From Rhizobium viscosum (GTDB lineage: Bacteria > Pseudomonadota > Alphaproteobacteria > Rhizobiales > Rhizobiaceae): 64,000 nt of DNA. The stretch lies in the NCBI RefSeq assembly GCF_014873945.1, contig NZ_JADBEC010000001.1:2461501-2525500 (forward strand), given 5' to 3'. Shown here in pieces: positions 56,266-64,000 of the stretch. Numbering within the stretch: position 1 is the stretch's first letter; each line of letters opens with the position of its first letter. A program made the translations under genes and the position numbers. The notes under the pieces are model-generated. The model ran no database searches and was not told where the DNA came from. It worked only from the letters and a program-made list of their open reading frames with translations.

Positions 56266-57153
56266 TTATTTGAGCGGAACTACGTCCACTGCCTGCACAG
56301 AACGCTGGCTGCCGTAACTCTTGAGTACACCGATGACGGGAGCGACATCGGCGTAGTCGCGGCCGTATGCGACGACGATATGGTCGGTTCCGGCAGGGAT
56401 ATTGTTGGTCGGATCGAGCTCGATCCAGCCGGCCGTTTCGCCGCACCAGACGCGGACCCAGGCATGCATGGCGTCAGCCCCTTCCAGCCGTTCCTTGCCC
56501 GGCGGCGGGATGGTGCGCAGGAAGCCGGAAACGTAACCGGCGGGAATGCCGAGGCTGCGCAGCGCGAGGATCATGACATGGGTGAAGTCCTGGCAGACGC
56601 CGCGCCTCAGTTTGAAGGACTCCAGCGGCGTCGTGTCGACGGTCGTCGCTTCCGGATCGTAGGTGAAATCCTTGTTGATGCGGGCGCAAAGCGCATAGGC
56701 GATCTGCATGACCGTCAGCGACGGCTGGACACAGGTCTTTGCATATTCGCTGATCGCCTTGGTTTCCGTCAGGCGCGGACTGTCGCCAAGGAAATGGTGG
56801 GGCGATTCAGAATCGAGCGACCAGATTCCGGCGACTTCCTCCGGCAGGTCGGCCAGTAACGGCGAGAAGTCCGCTGACATGACCTGGCTTTCGACCTGCA
56901 CGCGGGCCTGCATGCGGATATCGAGTGTCTCATGCGGCGAGCGCAACAGGAACGACGTTGCCGGATGCTGGAAGAAATCGACGAAATGCGACTGTTCGTC
57001 CGGCTGCGGCAAAATGCTGATCGTGCCCGCAACAAGCCGCTGGCGGTTCGCCAGCGAGAGCGGCATGAGGCGCATGATATGGCGTGCGCCGGACGCAGGC
57101 GTGTCGTAGGCATAGCCCATATGCAGGGTGAGATCGTAAAGCACCGCCGTCAT
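56266..57153 (-). CDS. Transglutaminase-like protease, C-terminal gene of the operon
   Basis: A 295-residue protein with a transglutaminase-like Cys-His-Asp triad: C187 in RRGVCQDFTH, H230 in MHAWVRVW and D247 in ELDPTNN. A bacterial-type N-terminal immunoglobulin-like domain of about 90 residues precedes. The ATG overlaps the stop of the ATP-grasp gene (ATGA, 57150-57153), showing translation coupling. Homologues occur with CP-ATP-grasp and alpha-E proteins and are proposed to cut or ligate peptides. The target is unknown. No signal peptide is visible, so it should be cytoplasmic. Confidence 0.85.
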   Translation of the reverse strand: MTAVLYDLTLHMGYAYDTPASGARHIMRLMPLSLANRQRLVAGTISILPQPDEQSHFVDFFQHPATSFLLRSPHETLDIRMQARVQVESQVMSADFSPLLADLPEEVAGIWSLDSESPHHFLGDSPRLTETKAISEYAKTCVQPSLTVMQIAYALCARINKDFTYDPEATTVDTTPLESFKLRRGVCQDFTHVMILALRSLGIPAGYVSGFLRTIPPPGKERLEGADAMHAWVRVWCGETAGWIELDPTNNIPAGTDHIVVAYGRDYADVAPVIGVLKSYGSQRSVQAVDVVPLK

Positions 57154-59567
57154 CCGAGATAGGTCTGCGCCAAGAGGTCGGAGAGGTGCTCCAGCTCGCG
57201 CTCCAGCCGGTGATAGACGTCGCCGCTCATCGTCTCCGGCGTCATGACGGCGAGGCCTGAATGCAGGCGCATCGCCTCGCGATAGAAGGGCGACATCTGG
57301 CCGTTCATGAATGCGTTCGGAAGTTCTTCGACCTCGCGATGGATCTCGTTCATCTGGAAGAGGATCGAGCGCGGATTGAGCGGATCGAGCGCCAGCAGAT
57401 CGGTGACCGTCAGCCGCGCCGTGTTGACGTTGTAGCGGCGGCGGTGGGTCATGACGCTGTCGCCGATTTCGAGCAGCATGTCGAGCGCGCCATCGGGCGC
57501 TTCCGGGCCGGACATATGGCCGAGCAGCCGCGTCATATGCAGGCCGCGCTCAATGTATCGGCCAAGCGAGAGGAAGCGCCATCCGGTGAAGCGGTACATG
57601 TTTTCATGCACGAGACCGGCAAAGCCCGCGAGCTTGCGCAGCAGGATGGTCATCGCGTGGCTGGCATCGTCACCGGCGGTGATAGTCGAGTGGAAGCGGC
57701 GGGCGGTCTTGGCGAGATCGTTCAGCGCCAGCCAGCCATCCGGCGAGAAGCGGTCGCGGATATTGCTCGCCGAATAGACGGCGCTGTCGATGTTGCGCAG
57801 CAGCGATTCCGGCACCGGCTCGGCGGGATCGATGTCGACGGCGGCAAGATAATCGGTGACGTCGGCAAGCAGCGGCTGGTTCGGGTCGGCAGCCTCGGCG
57901 TAACGCGCATGCCAGGCACGCAGGATGCGCAGTGCCCCTTCGGCGCGTTCGATATAGCGGCCCAGCCAGAAGAGGTTGTCGGCCGCGCGGCTCGGCAGGC
58001 TGCCCGGCATGTTGCGGGTGAAGCTGCCTTCGGCGGGCAGAAGAGTGTGGCGCTCGACCGGCCTGTCGCTGACGATCCAGACATCGGCCGCCGCGCCACC
58101 GGATTGCATGGCGATGGCGGCGACATCGTCTCCCGAGCCGATACGGGCAAAGCCGCCGGGCATGATCTGCCAGCCGTTGGCGGTACGGGCGGCGAACACG
58201 CGCAGCGACATCGGCCGTGGCGTCAGCTTGCCGTTGACCCAGGCGGGCGTGGTCGAGAGAGTGACGACTTCCTGACCGACGAGCTTTGCACCGTCGCTTG
58301 TCAGCCAGTCTGCAATAGAGTTCTTCGCGGTGGCGCGGAGCGACGAGCCGAGGACGGATTCGCCGTTGTCATCGAAGAAGGGCGCGCGGGAATAGGCCGG
58401 GCCGATCACCATCTTTTCGATATTGGCAGCCACATGGTCACGCTCGTCCTTCTGGCCGCACCACCATGTGGCGATGGACGGCAGACGAAGATCCTCACCC
58501 AGCAGCGAGCGACAGACGGCGGGCATGAAGGCGAGCAGGGCACGCGTTTCCAAAACGCCGGTGCCAAGTGCATTGACGATGGTGACGGTTTCGGCGCGCA
58601 GCGACTCCACAAGGCCGGGCGTGCCGATATGCGAGTTCTGGTTCAGCTCGAGCGGATCGGCATAGGCAGAATCGAGACGCCGCCACAGCACGCCGATCGG
58701 CTTCAGACCGGCGACCGTGCGCACCATGACGCGGCCGTTGACGACGGTCAGATCCTCGCCTTCCAGCAGCATGAAGCCGAGATAGCGGGCAATATAGGCG
58801 TGTTCGTAATAGGTTTCGTTTGCCGGGCCGGGGGTCAGAACCGCGATGCGGTCGTCGCCCGAATGTTTCATCGTCTGCAGCGCGTCGCGGAAGGCGCCGA
58901 AGAAGGAAGCGAGGCGGTGAACCGGCGTTTCGGCGTAGATATCGGAAAAGGCACGCGTGGTTGCCACGCGGTTTTCCAGTGCAAAGCCCGCACCAGAGGG
59001 GGCCTGCGTGCGGTCGGCAAGTACCCACCAATTACCGTCAGGGCCACGGCCGATCTCGAAGGCGCAGAAATGCAGATAGTGCCCGGTTGCCGGTTTTACG
59101 CCAACCAGCGGTCGCTGGAATTCCGGATTGGCAGCGATGAGGGCGGGCGGAACGGTGCCCTCCTCGACGAGCTTGTTGTCGCCGTAGATATCGGCAACCA
59201 TCGCTTCGAGGAGATCGGCGCGCTGCACCAGGCCTGCCGAAAGAGCCTGCCATTCACGCTCGTCGATCAGCACCGGAATGTGGGAGAGCGGCCAGGCGCG
59301 CTCGCCGCTGCCCTTGGCGCCGTAAGCCCGGTAAAAGACGCCGGCGTCGCGCAGATAGCGGTCGGCGCGGGCGAAACGCTCGGCCAGATCCTTTTCCGGC
59401 ATGATGTTCAGATGAGCGAGGAAGCGCTGCCAGACCGGGCGGATGGTGCCGTTATTGTCCACCATCTCGTCGGCGATGCCGGGCAAGGGCTCATAGTCGA
59501 AGACCGCATCCGCGCCGGCGCGTTCTTCGATTTCGTCCCTCAGTTCCAGTGCAGGCTTCTTGCCCAT
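57150..59567 (-). CDS. Circularly permuted ATP-grasp fused to alpha-E domain
   Basis: An 805-residue fusion. The N-terminal 470 residues are a circularly permuted ATP-grasp ligase (DUF404/DUF407-like), with HIPVLIDEREW, AVLTPGPANETYYEHAYIARYLG and VNGRVMVRT as recognisable segments. The C-terminal 320 residues are the alpha-E helical domain (DUF403), starting at LPSRAADNLFWLGRYIERAE. In many genomes these are two adjacent genes; here they are one. The ATP-grasp predicts formation of an amide bond between a carboxylate and an amine. It overlaps both neighbouring genes. The start could be ATG 59567 or TTG 59585, which overlaps the upstream stop. Confidence 0.87.
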   Translation of the reverse strand: MGKKPALELRDEIEERAGADAVFDYEPLPGIADEMVDNNGTIRPVWQRFLAHLNIMPEKDLAERFARADRYLRDAGVFYRAYGAKGSGERAWPLSHIPVLIDEREWQALSAGLVQRADLLEAMVADIYGDNKLVEEGTVPPALIAANPEFQRPLVGVKPATGHYLHFCAFEIGRGPDGNWWVLADRTQAPSGAGFALENRVATTRAFSDIYAETPVHRLASFFGAFRDALQTMKHSGDDRIAVLTPGPANETYYEHAYIARYLGFMLLEGEDLTVVNGRVMVRTVAGLKPIGVLWRRLDSAYADPLELNQNSHIGTPGLVESLRAETVTIVNALGTGVLETRALLAFMPAVCRSLLGEDLRLPSIATWWCGQKDERDHVAANIEKMVIGPAYSRAPFFDDNGESVLGSSLRATAKNSIADWLTSDGAKLVGQEVVTLSTTPAWVNGKLTPRPMSLRVFAARTANGWQIMPGGFARIGSGDDVAAIAMQSGGAAADVWIVSDRPVERHTLLPAEGSFTRNMPGSLPSRAADNLFWLGRYIERAEGALRILRAWHARYAEAADPNQPLLADVTDYLAAVDIDPAEPVPESLLRNIDSAVYSASNIRDRFSPDGWLALNDLAKTARRFHSTITAGDDASHAMTILLRKLAGFAGLVHENMYRFTGWRFLSLGRYIERGLHMTRLLGHMSGPEAPDGALDMLLEIGDSVMTHRRRYNVNTARLTVTDLLALDPLNPRSILFQMNEIHREVEELPNAFMNGQMSPFYREAMRLHSGLAVMTPETMSGDVYHRLERELEHLSDLLAQTYLG

Positions 59568-59581
59568 CAGACCCAGTTTCT

Positions 59582-62500
59582 TCAAATTCCAGCGGGCCGC
59601 CTCAGATCCAGCGTGAGCGGGAATTCAGGCGAAACCGTTTCGGCGCGCGGAATATAACCACCCGCCGTATGTCCCCACGGTTCGAAACGGGCAAGCCGCC
59701 GCGCTTCCGCTTCGTTGCCGTTGACCGGGAAGGTTTCATAATTCCGACCACCCGGATGGGCAACGTGATAGATGCAGCCGCCGATCGATCGTTTCGACCA
59801 TGTATCATAAATATCAAAAGTCAAAGGCGTATTCACCGGCAGCACAGGGTGCAGGCCGGAAGCCGGCTGCCAGGCCTTGAAACGCACGCCCGCGACGGAC
59901 ACGCCGGATGTGCCCGTCGGCGTCAGCGGTACGATTCGGCCGTTGCAGGTGACGATGTAGCGCGAGGCGTTGTTCGTTTCGAGCCGAACCTGAAGCCGCT
60001 CGACGGAGCTGTCGACGTAGCGGACGGTGCCGCCCGGCGCGCCTTCCTCGCCCATGACGTGCCAGGGCTCCAGCGCCTGGCGCAGTTCCAGCTTCGAGCC
60101 CTCGTATTCGACCTCTCCGCAGAAGGGGAAGCGGAATTCGAGCTGCGCCTTGAACCATTCGGGGCTGAGGTCGAAGCCGTTTTCGCGCAGGTCCGCGAGC
60201 ACGTCGAGAAAATCGGTCCAGACGAAATGCGGCAGCATGAAACGGTCGTGCAGGGTCGTACCCCAGCGGACGAACTTGCCGTCGGCGGGGTTCGTCCAAA
60301 AGCGGGCGATCAGCGCACGCACCAGCAATTGCTGGGCAAGGGACATACGTGCGTTTGGCGGCATCTCAAAGCCGCGGAACTCGATGAGGCCGAGCCGTCC
60401 AGTCGGGCCATCCGGCGAGAACAGCTTGTCGATACAGATCTCGGCGCGGTGGGTGTTGCCGGTGACATCGGTCAAAAGATTTCGGAACAGTCGGTCGACG
60501 AGCCAGGGCAGCGGCAGTTGGCCGCGACCCGGCGCTCCGACCTGCGCCATGGCGATCTCCAGTTCATAGAGTGTGTCGTGGCGGGCCTCGTCAATGCGCG
60601 GCGCCTGGCTGGTCGGCCCGATGAACATGCCGGAAAAGAGGTAGGAGAGCGAGGGATGGCGTTGCCAGTGGAGAATGATGCTTTTCAGCAGGTCCGGGCG
60701 GCGCAGGAAGGGGCTGTTGTTTGGATTGGCGGCGCCGACGACGACGTGGTTGCCGCCGCCGGTGCCGGTGTGACGACCATCGATCATGAACTTGTCAGCG
60801 CCGAGCCGGGTGGCCCGCGCTTCCTCGTAGATCGCCGTGGTGATGTCGACGCAATCCTGCCAGTTGGAGGCTGGATGGATGTTGACTTCGATGACGCCCG
60901 GATCGGGGGCGACGCGGATGACATTGATGCGCTCGTCCTGCGGCGGCGGGTAACCTTCGATGTGAACGGGAAGCTTGAGTTCGGCGGCGGCGTTTTCGGC
61001 AGCGGCGATCAGTTCCAGATAATCCTCGACGCGCTCGACCGGCGGCATGAAGACGCAGAGCCTGCCTTCGCGCGGTTCGACCGACAAGGCAGTGCGGACG
61101 GCACCGCCTATGTCGCCAAGGGTCTGTTCGACACGGACGGCGTGGCTTTCGTCCGTCTGGAACGATGCTTCCGGCATGGCGCGGCCGGTGGGTACGAAGA
61201 CGTCAGGCAACTGCGGGCGCGGTATCGACGGGTCTGCGGGGTGGATATAAGGGTAGCGCGCCGGCGGGACATAGGGCAGCGTGCCGAGTGGCAGGCGATA
61301 GCCGATCGGGCTGTCCCCTGGAACAAGAAAGATCTTTCCGCGGCGCGTGCGCCATTTTTCGCTGACCCAGGTCCGGCTTGCGGCGGCCTTGGCATTCCAT
61401 ACCTGAACGGGAAGGACATAGCCGGTTGGCACAGTGAGGCCGCGGGCGAAGACGCGGGCAATGCGGCTGCGCTCCTCGGGGTCCTTCAGCTTTGAATTCG
61501 ACGGATCGACGTTTTCGGGAAGGCTGCCTTCCTTGATGATCCAGTCTGCAGGATCCTCATAGGCCGGCTGCACCATATCGGGCCTGATTGCCAATTCCCT
61601 GGCGATCGCCGTCAGGAGCTTTTCGGCATCCTCGGCCTTGACGCCGGTATCCTTGCCTTCGGCGGCGATCAGATCGAGGTTCTGCCAGATCGGCTTGCCG
61701 TCACGGCGCCAGTAGAGAGAAAAGGTCCAGCGCGGCAGGCTTTCGCCGGGATACCATTTACCCTGGCCGTAATGCAGGAAGCCGCCGGGCGCGAAGCGCT
61801 CCTGTAGCCTGCGGATCAGGCTGTCGGCCTTTTCACGTTTGGTCGGGCCGACGGCCGCGGTGTTCCACTCCTCGGATTGGAAATCGTCGATCGAGACGAA
61901 AGTCGGCTCGCCACCCATCGTCAGCCGCACATCCTCGGCTTCGAGAACGCGGTCGACCTTTTCACCGAGTTGGTTCAGCTCGTCCCAACTCTCATCAGAA
62001 AAGGGTTTAGTGATGCGCGGATGCTCGGCGACGCGGGAAACCTTCATGTCGAAGGCGAATTCGGTTTCGGCCTCGCCGAAATAACCGCCGGAGATCGGGG
62101 CGGCATTGCTGAAATGCGGTGTGGCGGCGAGCGGAATGTGGCTTTCGCCGGTCAGCAAGCCAGAGGTCGGATCGAGACCGACCCAACCGGCGCCGGGCAG
62201 GTAGACTTCCGCCCAGGCATGCAGATCAGTGAAATCCACCTCGGTACCCGAGGGGCCATCAAGCGCCTTCAGGTCTGGCGCCAACTGGATGAGATAGCCG
62301 GAGACGAAGCGGGCGGCGAGGCCGAGATGGCGCAGAATTTGCACGAGCAGCCAGCTCGTGTCGCGGCAGGAGCCCTTGGCGGTTTCCAGCGTCTCCTCCG
62401 GCGTCTGGACGCCGGCTTCCATGCGGATGACATAACCGATCTGCCGCTGCAGACGGGCATTGAGACCGACGATCATGTCCACCGTCGGCTGATCGGGGGA

Positions 62501-62908
62501 CCAGTCGAGCGTCGGCAGCAGCGCCTTCAGGCGCGGGCCGGCCGGCTCCGGCATCATGTAGATCGAGAGATCTTCACGGAGGGATTCCGGGTAGTTGAAG
62601 GGCCACTTCGTCGCTTCCTCCTCGACGAAGAAGTCAAAGGGATTGTAGACCGTCATGTCGGCAACGAGATCGACCTCGATCTTGAATTCGGTCACCGGCT
62701 CGGGAAAGACGAAGCGGGCGAGATAATTGCCGTACGGGTCCTGCTGCAGGTTCACGAAGTGGTTGGATGGCGTGACCTTCAAAGAATGGCTCAAGACCCG
62801 CGTCTTCGAATGCGAGGCCGGCTTCAGGCGGATGATCTGTGGGCCGAGACGGACCGGTTTGTCATATTGATAATGGGTCAGATGATAGATGCTGGCTTTG
62901 ATCGACAT
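59582..62908 (-). CDS. Transglutaminase with large DUF2126 C-terminal domain
   Basis: A 1108-residue protein. The first 290 residues are a transglutaminase-like protease (C181 in GSCRDTSW, H230 in [10 protein letters not shown]246 in GLDPTSG). The remaining 800 residues are DUF2126, with the segments [21 protein letters not shown] and [17 protein letters not shown], features seen in carboxylate-amine ligase-like folds. The order transglutaminase, large domain, ATP-grasp, alpha-E is the same as in other operons described by comparative genomics. It is the first gene; its ATG begins [10 protein letters not shown]. Its stop overlaps the next gene's earliest start. The operon probably begins in the 108-bp gap to the kinase gene. 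Confidence 0.86.
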   Translation of the reverse strand: MSIKASIYHLTHYQYDKPVRLGPQIIRLKPASHSKTRVLSHSLKVTPSNHFVNLQQDPYGNYLARFVFPEPVTEFKIEVDLVADMTVYNPFDFFVEEEATKWPFNYPESLREDLSIYMMPEPAGPRLKALLPTLDWSPDQPTVDMIVGLNARLQRQIGYVIRMEAGVQTPEETLETAKGSCRDTSWLLVQILRHLGLAARFVSGYLIQLAPDLKALDGPSGTEVDFTDLHAWAEVYLPGAGWVGLDPTSGLLTGESHIPLAATPHFSNAAPISGGYFGEAETEFAFDMKVSRVAEHPRITKPFSDESWDELNQLGEKVDRVLEAEDVRLTMGGEPTFVSIDDFQSEEWNTAAVGPTKREKADSLIRRLQERFAPGGFLHYGQGKWYPGESLPRWTFSLYWRRDGKPIWQNLDLIAAEGKDTGVKAEDAEKLLTAIARELAIRPDMVQPAYEDPADWIIKEGSLPENVDPSNSKLKDPEERSRIARVFARGLTVPTGYVLPVQVWNAKAAASRTWVSEKWRTRRGKIFLVPGDSPIGYRLPLGTLPYVPPARYPYIHPADPSIPRPQLPDVFVPTGRAMPEASFQTDESHAVRVEQTLGDIGGAVRTALSVEPREGRLCVFMPPVERVEDYLELIAAAENAAAELKLPVHIEGYPPPQDERINVIRVAPDPGVIEVNIHPASNWQDCVDITTAIYEEARATRLGADKFMIDGRHTGTGGGNHVVVGAANPNNSPFLRRPDLLKSIILHWQRHPSLSYLFSGMFIGPTSQAPRIDEARHDTLYELEIAMAQVGAPGRGQLPLPWLVDRLFRNLLTDVTGNTHRAEICIDKLFSPDGPTGRLGLIEFRGFEMPPNARMSLAQQLLVRALIARFWTNPADGKFVRWGTTLHDRFMLPHFVWTDFLDVLADLRENGFDLSPEWFKAQLEFRFPFCGEVEYEGSKLELRQALEPWHVMGEEGAPGGTVRYVDSSVERLQVRLETNNASRYIVTCNGRIVPLTPTGTSGVSVAGVRFKAWQPASGLHPVLPVNTPLTFDIYDTWSKRSIGGCIYHVAHPGGRNYETFPVNGNEAEARRLARFEPWGHTAGGYIPRAETVSPEFPLTLDLRRPAGI

Positions 62909-63016
62909 ATTGCTCTTTTTGTCCGCGTGCCGTTGATCGGCTTAGCTGTTCCCAAAGTCAGTGTGTGCAATGCAGCGAAAGAATGCAAGGCGGAAAGGTT
63001 GACGCGGTGACGGCTT

Positions 63017-64000
63017 TCAGGCGGCCCTGTTGAACGTCACTGATGCCTTTAGACCCTTACCGCCACGGCCCGGAATGAGGACAAGCCTCGCATTGAAAAG
63101 ATTGGCAATTTCCTCGACGATCGGCAGGCCGAGGCCGGCGCCGGGCGCACCGGAATCATTACCGCGGGAGAAACGCTTTCTGACGGCTTCGAGCTTTTCG
63201 GGTGGAATGCCCGGGCCACTATCCTCGACTTCCAGGCGCACCGTTTCGGCATCTTCAAGGATACGCACGGTTACTTCTGCGCCCCTACCGGCATAGGCGA
63301 TGGCATTGCCCGCGAGATTGCGCAGCATTTCGCCGATCAGCAGCGGTTCGGCGCGGATCATGGCAGCGCCTTCGCCCTCGAAGCCGAGATCGATGCCGGC
63401 TTCGGCAGCACGCGGGATCTGCTCGCCGGTAATCTCCTGGGCTATGGCGGTGAGGTCGATGGCCGAGACCGTCAGTGCTTCCTTGGCGGTCGCGGCATCG
63501 ATCTTGGCCATCAGCAGAAGCTGGGCTAGGATGCGCTCGGCATGGGCGACGGCCTGATCGCCTTTGATGGCGGCATGCTGCGCTTCATCCAGAGAGCCGG
63601 CGCGGGCGGAGAGGGCGAGCTGGGTGCGGATGATGGCAAGCGGGGTGCGGAGCTGATGGCTGGCATTGCCGGTGAAATTGCGTAGCGCATCAAGGGCCGA
63701 TTGCAGGCGCACCATGAAGGAGTTGACGGTATCGACAAGCGGCTGCACCTCGCTCGGCACGGATTGTTCGATGGGGTGCAGGTCGTCGGGGCTGCGCTCG
63801 CCGATGGCATCGCCGAGCTTGTAGAGTGGCCGCAGCGCCACCGTCACGGAGATCCAGACGATGACGGCAGCACCGGTAATCATTACCGCGAGGCGCAAGG
63901 CGGAGCGGACGAGGATCGCTTGAGCGAGCTGACGGCGGGCGATGGTCGTTTCGGCAACGGTAACGACGAACGGCACGGAGCGGATGCCGGTCGAGGCGGA
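63017..64000 (-). CDS. Sensor histidine kinase, 3' portion (TctE/QseC-type)
   Basis: The frame is open to the right edge; the N-terminal sensing portion is outside. Visible are a membrane helix (about 27-47 from the first visible GTG), a HAMP-like segment, the DHp helix with the phosphoacceptor His in NASHQLRTPLAI, and the ATPase domain with NLAGNAIAYA, DSGPGIP and GAGLGLPIV. It is a classical HisKA kinase of the TctE/QseC-like type that usually pairs with an OmpR-family regulator, which must lie to the right of the window. It ends 108 bp before the transglutaminase operon start on the same strand, with no strong terminator. Confidence 0.9.
   Translation of the reverse strand, partial: SASTGIRSVPFVVTVAETTIARRQLAQAILVRSALRLAVMITGAAVIVWISVTVALRPLYKLGDAIGERSPDDLHPIEQSVPSEVQPLVDTVNSFMVRLQSALDALRNFTGNASHQLRTPLAIIRTQLALSARAGSLDEAQHAAIKGDQAVAHAERILAQLLLMAKIDAATAKEALTVSAIDLTAIAQEITGEQIPRAAEAGIDLGFEGEGAAMIRAEPLLIGEMLRNLAGNAIAYAGRGAEVTVRILEDAETVRLEVEDSGPGIPPEKLEAVRKRFSRGNDSGAPGAGLGLPIVEEIANLFNARLVLIPGRGGKGLKASVTFNRAA

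Noticed and set aside
57261..59657. A 798-codon open frame opposite the ATP-grasp-alpha-E gene
   Set aside because: Antisense artefact of the same kind; no start signals or domains.

Overview
The window is 64 kb of GC-rich DNA with dense, short-spaced genes and strong Shine-Dalgarno sites. It reads as chromosomal DNA of a Rhizobiaceae member, most likely Rhizobium or a close relative. The signs are the glgP-glgB-glgC-glgA-pgm-glgX order, the split proton-translocating transhydrogenase (pntA1-pntA2-pntB), the four-gene sarcosine oxidase operon soxBDAG, a TakP-type TRAP transporter, an HWE-family histidine kinase and an ornithine decarboxylase gene with a long structured leader. I saw no rRNA, tRNA, phage, IS element, CRISPR array or integration scar. 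The species call is inference; no marker gene was compared.

Layout. 1-3.4 kb: 3' end of a DUF533/TerB-like gene, a small membrane protein, a NicO/RcnA-type nickel-cobalt exporter with its DUF1007 partner, and a LysR regulator. 3.4-5.7 kb: structured 5' leader (probable speF-type RNA element), ornithine/lysine decarboxylase and a GNAT acetyltransferase. 5.8-12.7 kb: an SDR epimerase, a diguanylate cyclase, a compact CobW/COG0523 GTPase-WD40-cysE operon behind a Zur-box-like palindrome, a creatininase-family amidohydrolase and a divergent MarR regulator. 12.8-20.5 kb: LacI regulator, 2-hydroxyacid dehydrogenase, aldo/keto reductase, class I glutamine amidotransferase, and a TRAP transporter (takP facing dctM-dctQ). 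20.8-27.5 kb: an EAL phosphodiesterase with a degenerate GGDEF domain, a FeeM-like acyltransferase, and a small cytochrome oxidase subunit IV-like protein ahead of the pnt operon.

27.5-37.7 kb: a secreted DUF992 protein, an orphan HWE kinase, a glycine/D-amino-acid-oxidase-like flavoprotein, a TPR lipoprotein, ribosomal protein S21, and a signalling island made of a c-haem/DUF3365 nucleotide cyclase, a divergent CHASE2 nucleotide cyclase and a convergent FecR-domain protein with a His/Asp-rich tail. 37.9-43.6 kb: soxBDAG and a MaoC dehydratase. 43.6-54.7 kb: the complete glycogen operon. 54.9-64 kb: a TadG-like von Willebrand protein, a three-gene transglutaminase / circularly permuted ATP-grasp-alpha-E / DUF2126-transglutaminase operon, and the 3' part of a sensor kinase.

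The glycogen genes cover polymer synthesis, branching, debranching, phosphorolysis and the link to glucose-6-phosphate. Pnt balances NADH and NADPH. SoxBDAG strips sarcosine from methylated-amine catabolism into C1-folate. Second-messenger proteins are frequent: one intact diguanylate cyclase, one probable c-di-GMP phosphodiesterase and two class III cyclases.

The best candidates for under-described biology are the transglutaminase/ATP-grasp/alpha-E operon (probable peptide tagging or ligation), the CHASE2 cyclase-FecR pair beside a haem-c cyclase, the structured decarboxylase leader, and the CobW-WD40-cysE operon. All functions are inferred from motifs and gene order read by eye; no database search was run.
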